Notes under the pieces: model-generated
What the model saw: the letters and a program-made list of their open reading frames with translations, nothing else
The model's database searches: none
Told to the model about the DNA's origin: nothing
NCBI RefSeq assembly: GCF_000514775.1
Contig: NZ_AZWO01000001.1
Span: 248,001 to 312,000, forward strand
Direction of reading: 5' to 3'
From: Salinispora pacifica CNR114
Lineage (GTDB): Bacteria; Actinomycetota; Actinomycetes; Mycobacteriales; Micromonosporaceae
Length of the DNA: 64,000 nt
Shown here: piece after piece, positions 8,992-17,386 of the stretch
Numbering within the stretch: position 1 is the stretch's first letter
Layout of the letters: every line of letters starts with the position of its first letter
Position numbers and translations under genes: made by a program

Positions 8992-10440
8992 CTAACGGCG
9001 TACCAGGGCGACGGTCAGGCCAGGGGGGTGCCAGACCTGCTCGACCATCCGCCCGTCGCGCAGCGCCGCCCCCTTCGCCCCGGGTACGGCGGCCAGCGGG
9101 TCGTGGTGCCGACCGGCCAGCACCAGCCAGACCCGATCCGCGTCGGCCAGGCACTGGGCCGGTCGGGCACACTCGGCGGCCCACAGGTCACCCCGGCGGG
9201 CGGCGCTGGCGGAGAGCAGCACGTCCTGGGGGCGATGCTCGCCCAGGTGATAGGCCAGGCCCAGGTCGAGGAAGAGCCAGCCCTCCCGGGGCGAGTAGAC
9301 GACCGCGTCGGTGGGGCGCTGCCCATCCGCCACGATCTGGGCCGCCCCGGCGTAGTCGACCAGCGCCGAACGGGGCCACTCGTGGGTCCGCCGCAGCGCC
9401 GTCTGGGCCGGCAGGCCGAGCGCTCCGGCCAGGGCCACGATGGTCAGCGCCGGTAGAAACGGCACCCGGGTCAGGGCGACACCGGCCAGCAGGCAGCCGA
9501 ACGGCACCACGAAGACCAGGTATCGGGGTACCCAGAGGGGGACAACCGCGCCGACGGCGAAGACCAGCAGCACCGGCAGGAGCACGGCCAACCCGGGCAG
9601 TAGCGCCGCGCGCCCCAGCGCTGCGGCACCGAGTGCGGCGAGCCCGACCAGCAGGCCACCGACCACCCCGCTCTGCGTCACCCCGCCCGCCAACGCGGCG
9701 AGATCGGCGGGGCGGGCCGGGTCCACCCAGTCGAGTTGGCGGGCGTGCTGGCCGTGGGCGACCCAGAGCAGCGGACCGACCAACAGCACCACGGGCATGA
9801 GCGCCAGCAGCCAGGACCCGACGAGGTGCTTGTCGGGGTGCCGCCGCCGGGCGGCGAGCACCACCACCGCGTGGGCCGGGAGCAGGGTGAGAGCGACCAG
9901 GTGGGTCAGGCCCAGCGCGGCCAGCGCGACGGCGTAGCCGGCCCAGCGAAGCCGACGTCGGGCCCGTTGTCCCGTCGGCCGCGGGTGCACGGCAGTGACC
10001 AGCAGTAGCGTCGCCAGGACCGCGAGGGCGGTGGCCAGCGCGTACGGGCGGGCCTCCTGCCCGTACCGGGAGGTGCTGGGCAGCACCGCGAAGAGGAGGC
10101 CGGCGAGCAGTCCGGCCGGCCGACCATACAGCCGGGCGCTGAGGAGCGCGGTCAGCGCCGCGGTGGCGGTCATGGCGAGCACGGCCGGCAGCCGCAGGGC
10201 GGCCACCGAATCGCCCGCTCCGGCCACCCAAAGGTGCATCAGCAGGTAGTACGGCCCGGTAACGGCGTCGATAGTGCCGGCGAGCCGGACCAGGTCGCCG
10301 AGCGGGCGGGTGGCGGCGCTCCACGTCGCCAACTCATCTCGCCAGAGCTGTGCCCCGGCCACGTCGGTGAGGGTGACCGCGAGCGTCAGCAGCGCCGGCG
10401 GCAGCCACACCGGCAGCTGCGGCACGGTTCGCGTGCCCAT
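8992..10440 (-). CDS. GT-C type membrane glycosyltransferase (GT39/ArnT-like)
   Basis: 482-aa polytopic membrane protein with about ten hydrophobic helices. The first extracytoplasmic loop has the acidic pair WRDELATWSAATRPLG after the first helix, the DE motif of GT-C enzymes that take polyprenyl-phosphate sugars; SRYGQEARPYALATAL follows, also typical. Predicted to transfer a sugar, possibly mannose, to a cell-envelope acceptor. The ATG at 10440 is chosen because it starts just before the first helix; the open frame upstream to 10791 runs into the sulfur operon leader and is spurious. Confidence 0.82.
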   Translation of the reverse strand: MGTRTVPQLPVWLPPALLTLAVTLTDVAGAQLWRDELATWSAATRPLGDLVRLAGTIDAVTGPYYLLMHLWVAGAGDSVAALRLPAVLAMTATAALTALLSARLYGRPAGLLAGLLFAVLPSTSRYGQEARPYALATALAVLATLLLVTAVHPRPTGQRARRRLRWAGYAVALAALGLTHLVALTLLPAHAVVVLAARRRHPDKHLVGSWLLALMPVVLLVGPLLWVAHGQHARQLDWVDPARPADLAALAGGVTQSGVVGGLLVGLAALGAAALGRAALLPGLAVLLPVLLVFAVGAVVPLWVPRYLVFVVPFGCLLAGVALTRVPFLPALTIVALAGALGLPAQTALRRTHEWPRSALVDYAGAAQIVADGQRPTDAVVYSPREGWLFLDLGLAYHLGEHRPQDVLLSASAARRGDLWAAECARPAQCLADADRVWLVLAGRHHDPLAAVPGAKGAALRDGRMVEQVWHPPGLTVALVRR

Positions 10441-10560
10441 GCCGCTGAGCCTCGCACAGCGGCGAGCCCACCGGGGCCGGACCGGAACACCGCCGACCGT
10501 GATGTGGGATGCCGCACGCGAACCTTGGCTGCTTCGGTGACGCCGTGGCAGCATAACGTC

Positions 10561-10647
10561 ATGGCTGCCGCCGTTGTTCGCTACTTCGTGGCCCGTCGCC
10601 ACGTCGACTTCGGCCGCACGCGCAGCGCGATCTGTCCGGCCCACTGA
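10561..10647 (+). CDS. Leader peptide upstream of the sulfur operon (actinobacterial RRHVD type)
   Basis: A 28-aa ORF, ATG 10561 to TGA 10647, whose middle reads VARRHVDFGRTRSAICPA. This matches the RRHVD-x-x-R-x-x-S-A-x-C pattern of short ORFs annotated as putative leader peptides before actinobacterial sulfur genes. It ends 130 bp before the reductase start. The single cysteine near the end suggests translation-coupled control by cysteine supply. The match is from memory of the family; regulation is inference. The rest of the 10441-10777 gap holds the divergent promoters; no other gene is seen there. Confidence 0.7.
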   Translation: MAAAVVRYFVARRHVDFGRTRSAICPAH

Positions 10648-10777
10648 CGACGCCCGACCCAGCTGTCTCGGGCGCTCCGCGCCGGCTACTCCGCCCCAGC
10701 CCAACTGTCGTGCCGGGGTCGGCCACCGCGCTCGGCGCAGCGGCCACGAGGCACCGCAGACAATGGAGGACGCCACG

Positions 10778-12487
10778 ATGGCGCTGCGCAACCCAACCCG
10801 GCCCGAGGATTCGACGACCCAATCGGCCCGGCCCCCCCGCCGCCCCCGCGGGGAGGGCCAGTGGGCCCTCGGTCACCATGAGCCGCTCAACGGCAACGAG
10901 CGGATCAAGAAGGACGACGACCCACTCAACGTCCGGGCCCGGATCGAGAACATCTACGCCCACCAGGGCTTCGCCTCGATCGACCCACAGGACCTGCGCG
11001 GTCGGTTCCGTTGGTGGGGCCTGTACACGCAACGCAAGGCCGGTATCGACGGTGGGCGTACCGCCGTGCTGGAGCCGCACGAGCTTGAAGACGAGTTCTT
11101 CATGCTCCGGGTGCGGATCGACGGCGGGCAGCTCTCCGTGGCCCAGCTCCGGGTGGTGGCCGAGATCTCCCGCGAGTTCGCCCGGGACACCGCCGACCTC
11201 ACCGACCGGCAGAACATCCAGTACCACTGGATCCGGGTCGAGGACATGCCGGAGATCTGGCATCGACTGGAGTCGGTCGGCCTGCAGACCACCGAGGCCT
11301 GCGGGGACTGCCCCCGGATCGTGCTCGGTAGCCCGGTCGCTGGCGTGGCCCAGGACGAAGTGATCGATCCGACGCCGGCGATCGACGAGATCGTCCGCCG
11401 CTACGTCGGTGACAAGCAGTACGCCAATCTGCCCCGCAAGTTCAAGTCCTCGATCTCCTGGCTGGTGGACACGCCGTACGAGACGAACGACATCGCCCTG
11501 CTCGGGGTGGTACACCCCGAGCACGGACCCGGCTTCGATCTCTGGGTCGGTGGCGGCCTGTCCACGAACCCGATGCTCGCCCAGCGGCTGGGTGTCTGGG
11601 TGCCGCTGCACGAGGTGCCGGACGTCTGGGCGGGGGTGGTGGGCATCTTCCGCGACTACGGGTACCGACGGCTGCGCCACCGCGCCCGGCTGAAGTTCCT
11701 GGTCGCCGACTGGGGGGTGGCGAAGTTTCGGGAGGTGCTGGAGCGGGAGTATCTGGGTCGGGCCCTGTTGGACGGACCGTCGGCCGAGCTGCCGGCACAG
11801 CAGATCGACCACATCGGGGTGCACGAGCAGCATGACGGGCGTAACTACGTTGGGGCCGCTGCGACGGTCGGCCGGGTCTCGGGTAGCCAGCTCACCCGGC
11901 TCGCCGACGTGGCCGAGGCGCACGGCAGCGATCGCGTTCGGCTGACTCCGTACCAGAAGCTGTTGGTGTTGGACGTGCCGCCGGACCGGACGGAGTCCCT
12001 GGTCGAGGCGCTGGGTGAGATCGGTCTGTCGGCTCGGCCATCGGCGTGGCGGCGTGGCGCCATGGCCTGCACCGGCCTCGAGTTCTGCAAGCTGGCCATC
12101 GTCGAGACCAAGGCGCGGGGCGCGGAGTTGGTGGCGCGGCTGGAGGAGCGGCTGCGGGACTTCGACGCCGACATCACCATCCACCTCAACGGCTGCCCAA
12201 ACGCGTGCGCCCGTACCCAGGTTGCCGACATCGGGCTCCGAGGCCAGCTGATGGTCGGCGCGGACGGCCGTCAGGTGGAGGGCTTCCAGGTGCATCTCGG
12301 CGGTGGTCTGGGTATGGCGCAGGACCGGGCCGCGGGGTTCGGCCGCAAGCCGCGGGGCCTGAGGGTCACGGCGGCGGAACTTCCGGAGTACGTGGAGCAG
12401 CTGGCTCGGCGCTACCTGGCTGGCCGTACCGACGGCGAGACGTTCGCCAGCTGGGTGATCCGGGCAGACGAGGGGGAGCTGCGATGA
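10778..12487 (+). CDS. sirA: Siroheme [4Fe-4S] sulfite reductase (SirA/CysI-like)
   Basis: 569-aa ferredoxin-dependent reductase for the six-electron step sulfite to sulfide; the nitrite reductase relation is close, but the cysH and chelatase neighbours favour sulfite. Two half-domains are visible, and the cluster-binding cysteines are ACTGLEFC (C-x5-C) and NGCPNACARTQ (C-x3-C). WWGLYTQRKAGID and TTEACGDCPR match the regions that hold the Tyr-Cys pair next to the siroheme in mycobacterial SirA. Start ATG 10778 follows GGAGGA at 10765-10770; an ATG at 10763 is in frame but lacks a site. Overlaps the next gene by ATGA. Confidence 0.93.
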   Translation: MALRNPTRPEDSTTQSARPPRRPRGEGQWALGHHEPLNGNERIKKDDDPLNVRARIENIYAHQGFASIDPQDLRGRFRWWGLYTQRKAGIDGGRTAVLEPHELEDEFFMLRVRIDGGQLSVAQLRVVAEISREFARDTADLTDRQNIQYHWIRVEDMPEIWHRLESVGLQTTEACGDCPRIVLGSPVAGVAQDEVIDPTPAIDEIVRRYVGDKQYANLPRKFKSSISWLVDTPYETNDIALLGVVHPEHGPGFDLWVGGGLSTNPMLAQRLGVWVPLHEVPDVWAGVVGIFRDYGYRRLRHRARLKFLVADWGVAKFREVLEREYLGRALLDGPSAELPAQQIDHIGVHEQHDGRNYVGAAATVGRVSGSQLTRLADVAEAHGSDRVRLTPYQKLLVLDVPPDRTESLVEALGEIGLSARPSAWRRGAMACTGLEFCKLAIVETKARGAELVARLEERLRDFDADITIHLNGCPNACARTQVADIGLRGQLMVGADGRQVEGFQVHLGGGLGMAQDRAAGFGRKPRGLRVTAAELPEYVEQLARRYLAGRTDGETFASWVIRADEGELR

Positions 12488-12642
12488 GTGACACCCGTTC
12501 CGCCCCGCTGTACTGCCCGTACTGCGGGGAGGAGGACCTGCGGCCGAACGAGGCGGGGCACGGCGGTTGGGAGTGCCACGCCTGCGCCCGGGTCTTCACC
12601 GTACGGCTGCACGGCCTGTTGGCGAAGGCGGTGCTCCGGTGA
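12484..12642 (+). CDS. Small zinc-ribbon protein of the sulfur operon
   Basis: 52-aa protein with two CxxC knuckles, YCPYCGEED near residue 11 and WECHACARVF near 30, so one structural zinc site. It overlaps the reductase stop and the cysH start by 4 nt each, so it is translated as part of the operon. Comparable small ORFs occur between the sulfite reductase and cysH genes in other actinobacteria. The biochemical role is not known; it could be a redox or assembly partner of either reductase. Confidence 0.85.
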   Translation: MSDTRSAPLYCPYCGEEDLRPNEAGHGGWECHACARVFTVRLHGLLAKAVLR

Positions 12643-13394
12643 GTGGGCCGCGCTGGGCGGCCGATCTCGGCCTGGTCGGGGCCGGCGAACCGGCCGCCGC
12701 CGAAACAAGCCGGCGGGAGTTGCGCACGTTGGCGGAGGCGGCCGGCCGGGACCTGGCGGACGCCCCCGCGCTGGAGGTGGCCCGGTGGGCGACCGAGACG
12801 TTCGGGGACCGGTTCTGCGTCACCAGTTCGATGGCCGACGCGGTGCTCGTCCACCTGTTCTCCCGGGTCGCACCCGGCGTTGACGTGGTCTTCCTGGACA
12901 CCGGGCTGCACTTCCCGGAGACGCTCAAGGTTCGGGACCAGGTCGCCCGCACGATGCCGGTGAACGTCCGTTCGATCCGACCCCGGCTGACCGTCGGCCA
13001 GCAGGACGGCGAGTACGGGCCGCGGCTGTTCCACCGCTCCCCGGATGACTGCTGTCAGCTGCGCAAGGTGGAGTCGCTGGAGCGGGCCCTGGTGGGGTAC
13101 GACGCGTGGGCCGCGGGGCTGCGCCGGGACGAGTCGCCGTCCCGGGCGAACACCCCGGTGGTGACCTTCGACGAGGGTCGGGGCAAGGTGAAGGTCAACC
13201 CGATCGCGGCGTGGACGCAGGCTGATGTGGAGACCTACATCTCCCGCTGGGAGGTGCCGGTCAACGAGCTGTTCGGCCGGTCCTACAGCTCGGTCGGCTG
13301 TTGGCCCTGTACCCGGCGGACGAAGGCTGGGGAGGATCCGCGGGCCGGCCGGTGGGCGATGTTCGAGAAGGCCGAGTGCGGCCTGCACGGTTGA
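12639..13394 (+). CDS. cysH: Adenylyl-sulfate (APS) reductase, CysH
   Basis: 251-aa enzyme reducing activated sulfate to sulfite. The nucleotide-binding region has FCVTSSMADAVLVHL and FLDTGLHFPETL. Two cysteine pairs, DDCCQLRKVESLERAL and SVGCWPCTR, bind the [4Fe-4S] cluster that separates APS reductases from cluster-free PAPS reductases; the C-terminal KAECGLH carries the catalytic cysteine. GTG at 12639 overlaps the preceding stop (GTGA). It supplies sulfite to the upstream reductase. Confidence 0.94.
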   Translation: MSGPRWAADLGLVGAGEPAAAETSRRELRTLAEAAGRDLADAPALEVARWATETFGDRFCVTSSMADAVLVHLFSRVAPGVDVVFLDTGLHFPETLKVRDQVARTMPVNVRSIRPRLTVGQQDGEYGPRLFHRSPDDCCQLRKVESLERALVGYDAWAAGLRRDESPSRANTPVVTFDEGRGKVKVNPIAAWTQADVETYISRWEVPVNELFGRSYSSVGCWPCTRRTKAGEDPRAGRWAMFEKAECGLHG

Positions 13395-14137
13395 GCGGGG
13401 CCGGGGGCCACGGGGCCCCGGTGCTCCTGGTCGCGCACGGCAGCCGGGACCCGCGGGCCGCCGCGGCGACACGGGCGCTCGCCGCGGCGGTGTCCGCTGC
13501 TCGGCCTGGCCGGCGGGTGGTGCCGAGCTGGCTGGACCACACCCGTCCCGGGCCCACGGAGGCGCTACGGGAGTTGGCTGGCGCGGGTTTCTCCCGGGTG
13601 GTGCTGGTGCCGCTGCTGCTGACCGCCGCGTATCACCGGCGGGTGGACATCCCGGCGGCCGTCGCGGCGGTCCGCCAGGCGGTTCCCGAGCTGGGGGTAC
13701 GGGTGACCGACGTGCTCGGTCCCGCTGTCCGGGGGGTCGATCCGGCGTTGTTGGCTGGGCTGCGCCGTCGGCTGGCCGAGGCCGAGCCCGGTGGCTACGA
13801 CGGGCTGGTGCTGGCCGCTGCGGGCACCCGGGATCCGGTCGCCCGTGCCTCGGTGGGACGGGTGGCGGCATCGCTGCGGGCAGCCTTGGCTGTTCCGACC
13901 CGGGTTTCCTATGCCTCGGCTGCTCCGCCCGCCGCTGGCGTGGCGGTGCACCGCCTGCGCGTACGGGGCGCGCGACGGGTGGCAGTGGCCGCGTATTTTC
14001 TGGCGCCCGGGTTGTTCCATGACGCGGTGACCGTCTCGGCCCGGCAGGCCGGTGCGGTGGCGGTGGCGGCTCCGCTCTCCGATGCTCCCGAGCTGGTTGA
14101 CCTGGTCCTTCGTCGGGTTGACGCGGTGTTGGACTAG
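13391..14137 (+). CDS. Sirohydrochlorin chelatase/CbiX-type protein
   Basis: 248-aa two-repeat chelatase likely inserting iron into sirohydrochlorin to make siroheme for the reductase encoded first in the operon. The N-terminal VLLVAHGSRDPRAAAATRAL holds the metal-binding histidine; VPLLLTAAYHRRVDIPAAV contributes the second. The C-terminal half repeats the fold (VLAAAGTRDPVARASVG, AYFLAPGLFHDAVT). A TTG at 13391 overlaps the cysH stop exactly as the operon's other joints do; a GTG at 13421 is the alternative. Ends at a strong hairpin. Confidence 0.85.
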   Translation: MSGAGGHGAPVLLVAHGSRDPRAAAATRALAAAVSAARPGRRVVPSWLDHTRPGPTEALRELAGAGFSRVVLVPLLLTAAYHRRVDIPAAVAAVRQAVPELGVRVTDVLGPAVRGVDPALLAGLRRRLAEAEPGGYDGLVLAAAGTRDPVARASVGRVAASLRAALAVPTRVSYASAAPPAAGVAVHRLRVRGARRVAVAAYFLAPGLFHDAVTVSARQAGAVAVAAPLSDAPELVDLVLRRVDAVLD

Positions 14138-14193
14138 GCCCTGTTGTGGTGTCGCCCCGCTGGTGGCGGGTCTCGGTTGACACCGACCGGGCA

Positions 14194-14233
14194 GCGAAAC
14201 ACCCCGGTGGTCGAGCCGACCGGGGCGTTTCGC
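14194..14233. terminator. Bidirectional terminator between chelatase and whiB1
   Basis: Arms 14194-14207 and 14220-14233 pair over 14 nt with one A-C mismatch and a 12-nt loop. The hairpin sits between two convergent genes and is followed on the plus strand by TTTCGG. Confidence 0.8.
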
Positions 14234-14246
14234 TTTCGGTTGGTGG

Positions 14247-14504
14247 TCAGGCGGTGTGAGCGCGCAGCATCCGGAGGCCGCCGCGACGCTTGACGGCGCG
14301 CCGCTCCTCCTCGCTCATCCCGCCCCAGACGCCTGCGTCCTGGCCGGACTCGAGGGCCCACTGCAGGCACTGGTCCGTCACCGGGCAGCGCCGGCAGACG
14401 GCTTTGGCCTGCTCCACCTGCAGGAGGGCCGGACCGGACGTCCCGATCGGGAAGAACAGCTCGGGGTCCTCGTCGCGGCAGACAGCATGGTGACGCCAGT
14501 CCAT
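14247..14504 (-). CDS. whiB1: WhiB-family iron-sulfur transcription factor WhiB1 (WblE)
   Basis: 85-aa nitric-oxide-sensitive [4Fe-4S] protein that works with the primary sigma factor. Cysteines C9, C37, C40 and C46 occupy the positions known for mycobacterial WhiB1. The GVWGG turn and the basic tail EEERRAVKRRGG follow. Start taken as the ATG at 14504 giving MDWRHHAVC, with GAGGAG 16-11 nt upstream; an ATG at 14522 would add six residues. Preceded by a 425-bp gap that holds a CRP-like site. Gene order whiB1-lipid kinase matches M. tuberculosis. Confidence 0.94.
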   Translation of the reverse strand: MDWRHHAVCRDEDPELFFPIGTSGPALLQVEQAKAVCRRCPVTDQCLQWALESGQDAGVWGGMSEEERRAVKRRGGLRMLRAHTA

Positions 14505-14929
14505 GGCGGCAACACTCCTCATTCTGGATGGGTGGCAGATGGCTTGCTATATGCATCCGCAGCGCCGGCCGTAACGGTTCGCGCCCGGCTTGCTGGCAGT
14601 GCGTGAGCAGGCTGTTGGCTCCGTCGACCTACTGGATCCACTCATTCTGCTGAGCGAATCCAGGCGATGTTCCGGAAACTCAAGTCGCTTGTGAATACTT
14701 TCACGAACGCTCGCGATGTCAAGGGTGACGCTCCGGAAAACTTCACGCGGTGAGCAAGCCCACAACCCGTTTGTCCTGATTTGCCCGAGGCTCCGGATAC
14801 TCGGAGTACCACAGTCGGGGATCAATATAGTACGGCGGCACTGATTTCGCTGACATTTCCGTCACTCACCCCAACGTGGCGCCAATCGTCATCGGACGGG
14901 CCGGCTCAACCGAGGGGAGTACCCGAGGA
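14505..14929 (-). promoter_or_regulatory. Long whiB1 upstream region with a CRP-like site at 14690-14705
   Basis: This 425-bp gap has no convincing ORF. It is more AT-rich than its surroundings. At 14690-14705 it has TGTGAATACTTTCACG, that is TGTGA-N6-TCACG, one base from the CRP consensus TGTGA-N6-TCACA. A TATAGC box on the minus strand near 14550 could be the -10. In M. tuberculosis the whiB1 promoter is controlled by the CRP protein Rv3676, so the site is credible. Confidence 0.6.
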
Positions 14930-15880
14930 CTAGCAGATTACTCGCACCGCTGCGGGTGCGGCGGTGAATTCGACTTTTTCGCGCTCCCCCAGGTACTCAC
15001 CGTCGAGCTGGAACGCCTGTGGGTGACGGGCGATCAAGGTGAACTCGGTCAGGTCGTGGAGGCGGAGTACCTGTTTGCCGCGCGGACCCGGCGTGCGGCC
15101 GAAGAATTGAGTGATCGTCCGTGTCGTGCTGGTCACTCGGAGCTGCCGCAGTGCGAAAGCGTCCAGGCCGAGGTCGAACGATGCCTCCGGATTCGGGTTC
15201 ACCTCCCGGTCGCCGAGGTACGTCCAGGGCGCGGTGTTCTGGACGATAACTGTGGCGAGCTGCTCCTCGGTGGGTTGGTCCGGCCGCTGGAGGGCGATAG
15301 CGGGGTGCCGGCGGTCCGAGGCGAGGAAGTACTGGGCAAGGGTTGATCGGAGGTACAGGCTGGGCGTGGAGATCTCTCCGCGTCGGCGGGACCGTTCCAC
15401 GCGGTGGATCACCGCGGCGTCAACTCCGAAGCCGGCGCAGAAGGTGAAGTAGCGCTCGTCCGCCCGTCCCAGGCCGATCGTGCGGTGCCGGTTCAGCCGC
15501 AGCCCTTCCAGGATCATGCTGGTGCTGTCCGGCCACTCCCGGGGTAGGCCGAGAGCGCGGGCGAAGACGTTCGTCGAACCGCCCGGCACGGTTGCCAGGG
15601 CGGGCAGCTGCTCGGCCGGCGCGTTCCCGGTCGGCCCCGTCGTCGGCAGCGCGGACATCAGCCCGTTGACGACCTCGTTGACCGTGCCGTCACCGCCGAG
15701 CGTGACGACCAGGTCGACGCCCTCCTCGGCCGCCTGGCGGGCCAGGGTGGTGGCGTGCCCCCGGCGTCGGGTGTAGCGCACCGACAGGTCGACTTCACTG
15801 CGCAGCGCCCGGACCAGGACATCCCGGCTGCGCTCGCTGGTGGTGGTGGCCTTGGGGTTGACCACCAGGACGGCCCGCAT
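14930..15880 (-). CDS. Diacylglycerol kinase-family lipid kinase
   Basis: 316-aa DAGK_cat protein. MRAVLVVNPKATTT opens the fold; the nucleotide motif VTLGGDGTVNEVVNGL lies near residue 65-80 and PALATVPGGSTNVFARAL near 105. The C-terminal beta domain ends QLDGEYLGEREKVEF, also typical. Probably phosphorylates a membrane lipid; the substrate is not readable. ATG at 15880 starts at the conserved beta-strand. The gene next to whiB1 in M. tuberculosis (Rv3218) is of the same type, so the pair is syntenic. Confidence 0.88.
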   Translation of the reverse strand: MRAVLVVNPKATTTSERSRDVLVRALRSEVDLSVRYTRRRGHATTLARQAAEEGVDLVVTLGGDGTVNEVVNGLMSALPTTGPTGNAPAEQLPALATVPGGSTNVFARALGLPREWPDSTSMILEGLRLNRHRTIGLGRADERYFTFCAGFGVDAAVIHRVERSRRRGEISTPSLYLRSTLAQYFLASDRRHPAIALQRPDQPTEEQLATVIVQNTAPWTYLGDREVNPNPEASFDLGLDAFALRQLRVTSTTRTITQFFGRTPGPRGKQVLRLHDLTEFTLIARHPQAFQLDGEYLGEREKVEFTAAPAAVRVIC

Positions 15881-15922
15881 GGGCGGCACTGTACCGCGTG
15901 ACGACATCGGTATCGTGGTCGC

Positions 15923-16312
15923 GTGACGATCGCCGCCAACCAGATACCCGGCCCGCTCCGGTGGGCCGTCCTGACGCTACGTGGTGAGGCAGGCGCCGTC
16001 GGTCTGATCGCTGGCTGGCTGCTCTGGGCAAACCTCACGGCGCCCAGTGTTGACCTGGCCTCGGCGCTGCTGTTGACGGTGTTCGCCGCTGGTGCGGCAG
16101 CCGTGCTCTGGGCGCTGGGCGGGGCGCTCGCCCGGTGTCGGGCGGGTGCCCGAGCGCCGGCGATCGTGCTTCAGCTCATGCTGTTGCCGATCGGATGGTT
16201 CATGATCCAGGGTGGGCTTGGTTGGCTGGGCGGGCCACTGATGGCACTGGGCCTCGGCGTCACCGCCCTGCTGCTCAGTACCCCGACGACCCGTGCCCTG
16301 GGCTTCGAGTGA
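15923..16312 (+). CDS. Small integral membrane protein, unknown function
   Basis: 129 aa with four hydrophobic segments (about 24-40, 47-66, 80-96, 100-117) and little loop sequence. GTG start at 15923, 42 bp from the divergent lipid-kinase start, so the two may share a promoter region. No motif is recognised. Confidence 0.7.
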   Translation: MTIAANQIPGPLRWAVLTLRGEAGAVGLIAGWLLWANLTAPSVDLASALLLTVFAAGAAAVLWALGGALARCRAGARAPAIVLQLMLLPIGWFMIQGGLGWLGGPLMALGLGVTALLLSTPTTRALGFE

Positions 16313-16376
16313 GGCGTCTTCGAGTGCGGGCGCTGGCAGCCTTCGGTCCTGGCGGAAGCGACGCGACCGGTGCGAC

Positions 16377-16778
16377 CTAGCCGGCGACGCGACGGGTCAG
16401 CAGGGAGATGGTTGCGCGGTCGTTGTCAGCGGTCGCGGCGGCCGAGGTGGTCAGTGCGGTGAGCACCTTCCAGGCAAAGGAGGACTCGGCCGGCAGTCGC
16501 GCACCGCGGGAGGTCGGCACCGTGACCTCGACGGCGAGTGCGTCGTCGGTTACGGAGAACCGGCACTCCAGCTCGGCGTGCTGGGTGGCGATCGAAAGCA
16601 GCATGGCGCACGCCTCGTCCACCGCGATGCGGAGATCCTCGATCTCGTCGAGGGCGAACTGCAGCCGGGCCGCGAGCCCGGCCGTGGCCGTGCGGAGCAC
16701 GCTCAGGTAGCCGCCGTCCGCGGGCACGGTCAGGTGCACCACGTCGTCGCTGGCGGGTTGGCCGGTCGTCGGAGTCAC
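16377..16778 (-). CDS. RsbW-like anti-sigma factor/serine kinase (HATPase_c_2)
   Basis: 133-aa GHKL ATPase-fold protein. The N-box reads DEIEDLRIAVDEACAML near residues 45-60; the usual G1 glycine box is weak. Similar to UsfX/RsbW proteins that bind sigma factors of the SigF/SigB group and phosphorylate antagonist proteins. No sigma gene is adjacent, so it acts on a distant target. GTG at 16778 gives VTPTTGQ. Whether kinase activity is retained is uncertain. Confidence 0.78.
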   Translation of the reverse strand: MTPTTGQPASDDVVHLTVPADGGYLSVLRTATAGLAARLQFALDEIEDLRIAVDEACAMLLSIATQHAELECRFSVTDDALAVEVTVPTSRGARLPAESSFAWKVLTALTTSAAATADNDRATISLLTRRVAG

Positions 16779-16863
16779 GCGTCATCCCCCCGGGACGCCC
16801 GTTACCCGGATCGGGGATGGCGGCCCGCCAGGGAACTCTACCCGGTACCCCGACGCGGGTACC

Positions 16864-16895
16864 ACGGCGACGGCCGGCGCGCCGGCCGTCGCCGT
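16864..16895. terminator. 32-bp perfect palindrome after sodN
   Basis: Positions 16864-16895 are an exact palindrome of 16 + 16 nt with no loop. It begins 12 bp after the sodN stop on the minus strand and precedes the RsbW-like gene start region, so it is best read as the sodN terminator. Confidence 0.75.
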
Positions 16896-16906
16896 TGACG
16901 CTTCAC

Positions 16907-17311
16907 CTAGGCCTTCTTGGTCTCCCAGAAGATCTTCGAGATCTCGTCGATCTTCTGCAGCAACTCGTCAGCCTTCGCCGGGTCGGTCGCGCCCTTGGCG
17001 CCGGCCGCGCCGGCCAGCTTGGTGGCCTCGTTGAAGAGCTGGTGCAGGTGCGGGTACTTCTCGAAGTGGGCCGGCTTGAAGTAGTCGGTCCACAGCACCC
17101 ACAGGTGGTGCTTCACCAACTCGGCCCGCTGCTCCTTGATCAGGATGGCCCGGGTGCGGAACTCCGGGTCGGTGTTGGCCTGGTACTTCTCGCAGATCAT
17201 TTTCACCGACTCGGCCTCGATCCGGGCCTGTGCCGGGTCGTAGACGCCGCAGGGCAGGTCGCAGTGGGCGCTGGCGGTCACTCGGGGGGTGAGGATGCGT
17301 GGAAGTCGCAT
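16907..17311 (-). CDS. sodN: Nickel superoxide dismutase precursor
   Basis: 134-aa NiSOD. After a 15-residue leader (MRLPRILTPRVTASA) the sequence HCDLPCGVYDPAQ gives the nickel hook: the new N-terminal His1, Cys2 and Cys6 bind Ni. The rest (HHLWVLWTDYFKPAHFEKYP) is the four-helix bundle. Activity requires removal of the leader, and the protease gene sodX is divergently adjacent. GGAGG lies 6-7 nt before the ATG at 17311. Dismutates superoxide in the cytoplasm. Confidence 0.95.
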   Translation of the reverse strand: MRLPRILTPRVTASAHCDLPCGVYDPAQARIEAESVKMICEKYQANTDPEFRTRAILIKEQRAELVKHHLWVLWTDYFKPAHFEKYPHLHQLFNEATKLAGAAGAKGATDPAKADELLQKIDEISKIFWETKKA

Positions 17312-17386
17312 CAGGAGCCTCCTGGGAAGTTTGCGATGATCGAGCACGACATTACTTGGAGGCCGTGCCTGGTGGAGGTGAACGGC

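Noticed and set aside
10274..10540. 88-aa plus-strand ORF upstream of the leader peptide
   Set aside because: Antisense to the N-terminus of the membrane glycosyltransferase; no independent signal.
12366..14183. 605-aa minus-strand frame opposite the sulfur operon
   Set aside because: Pro/Arg-rich shadow of sirA, cysH and the chelatase gene, which have clear motifs and coupled starts.
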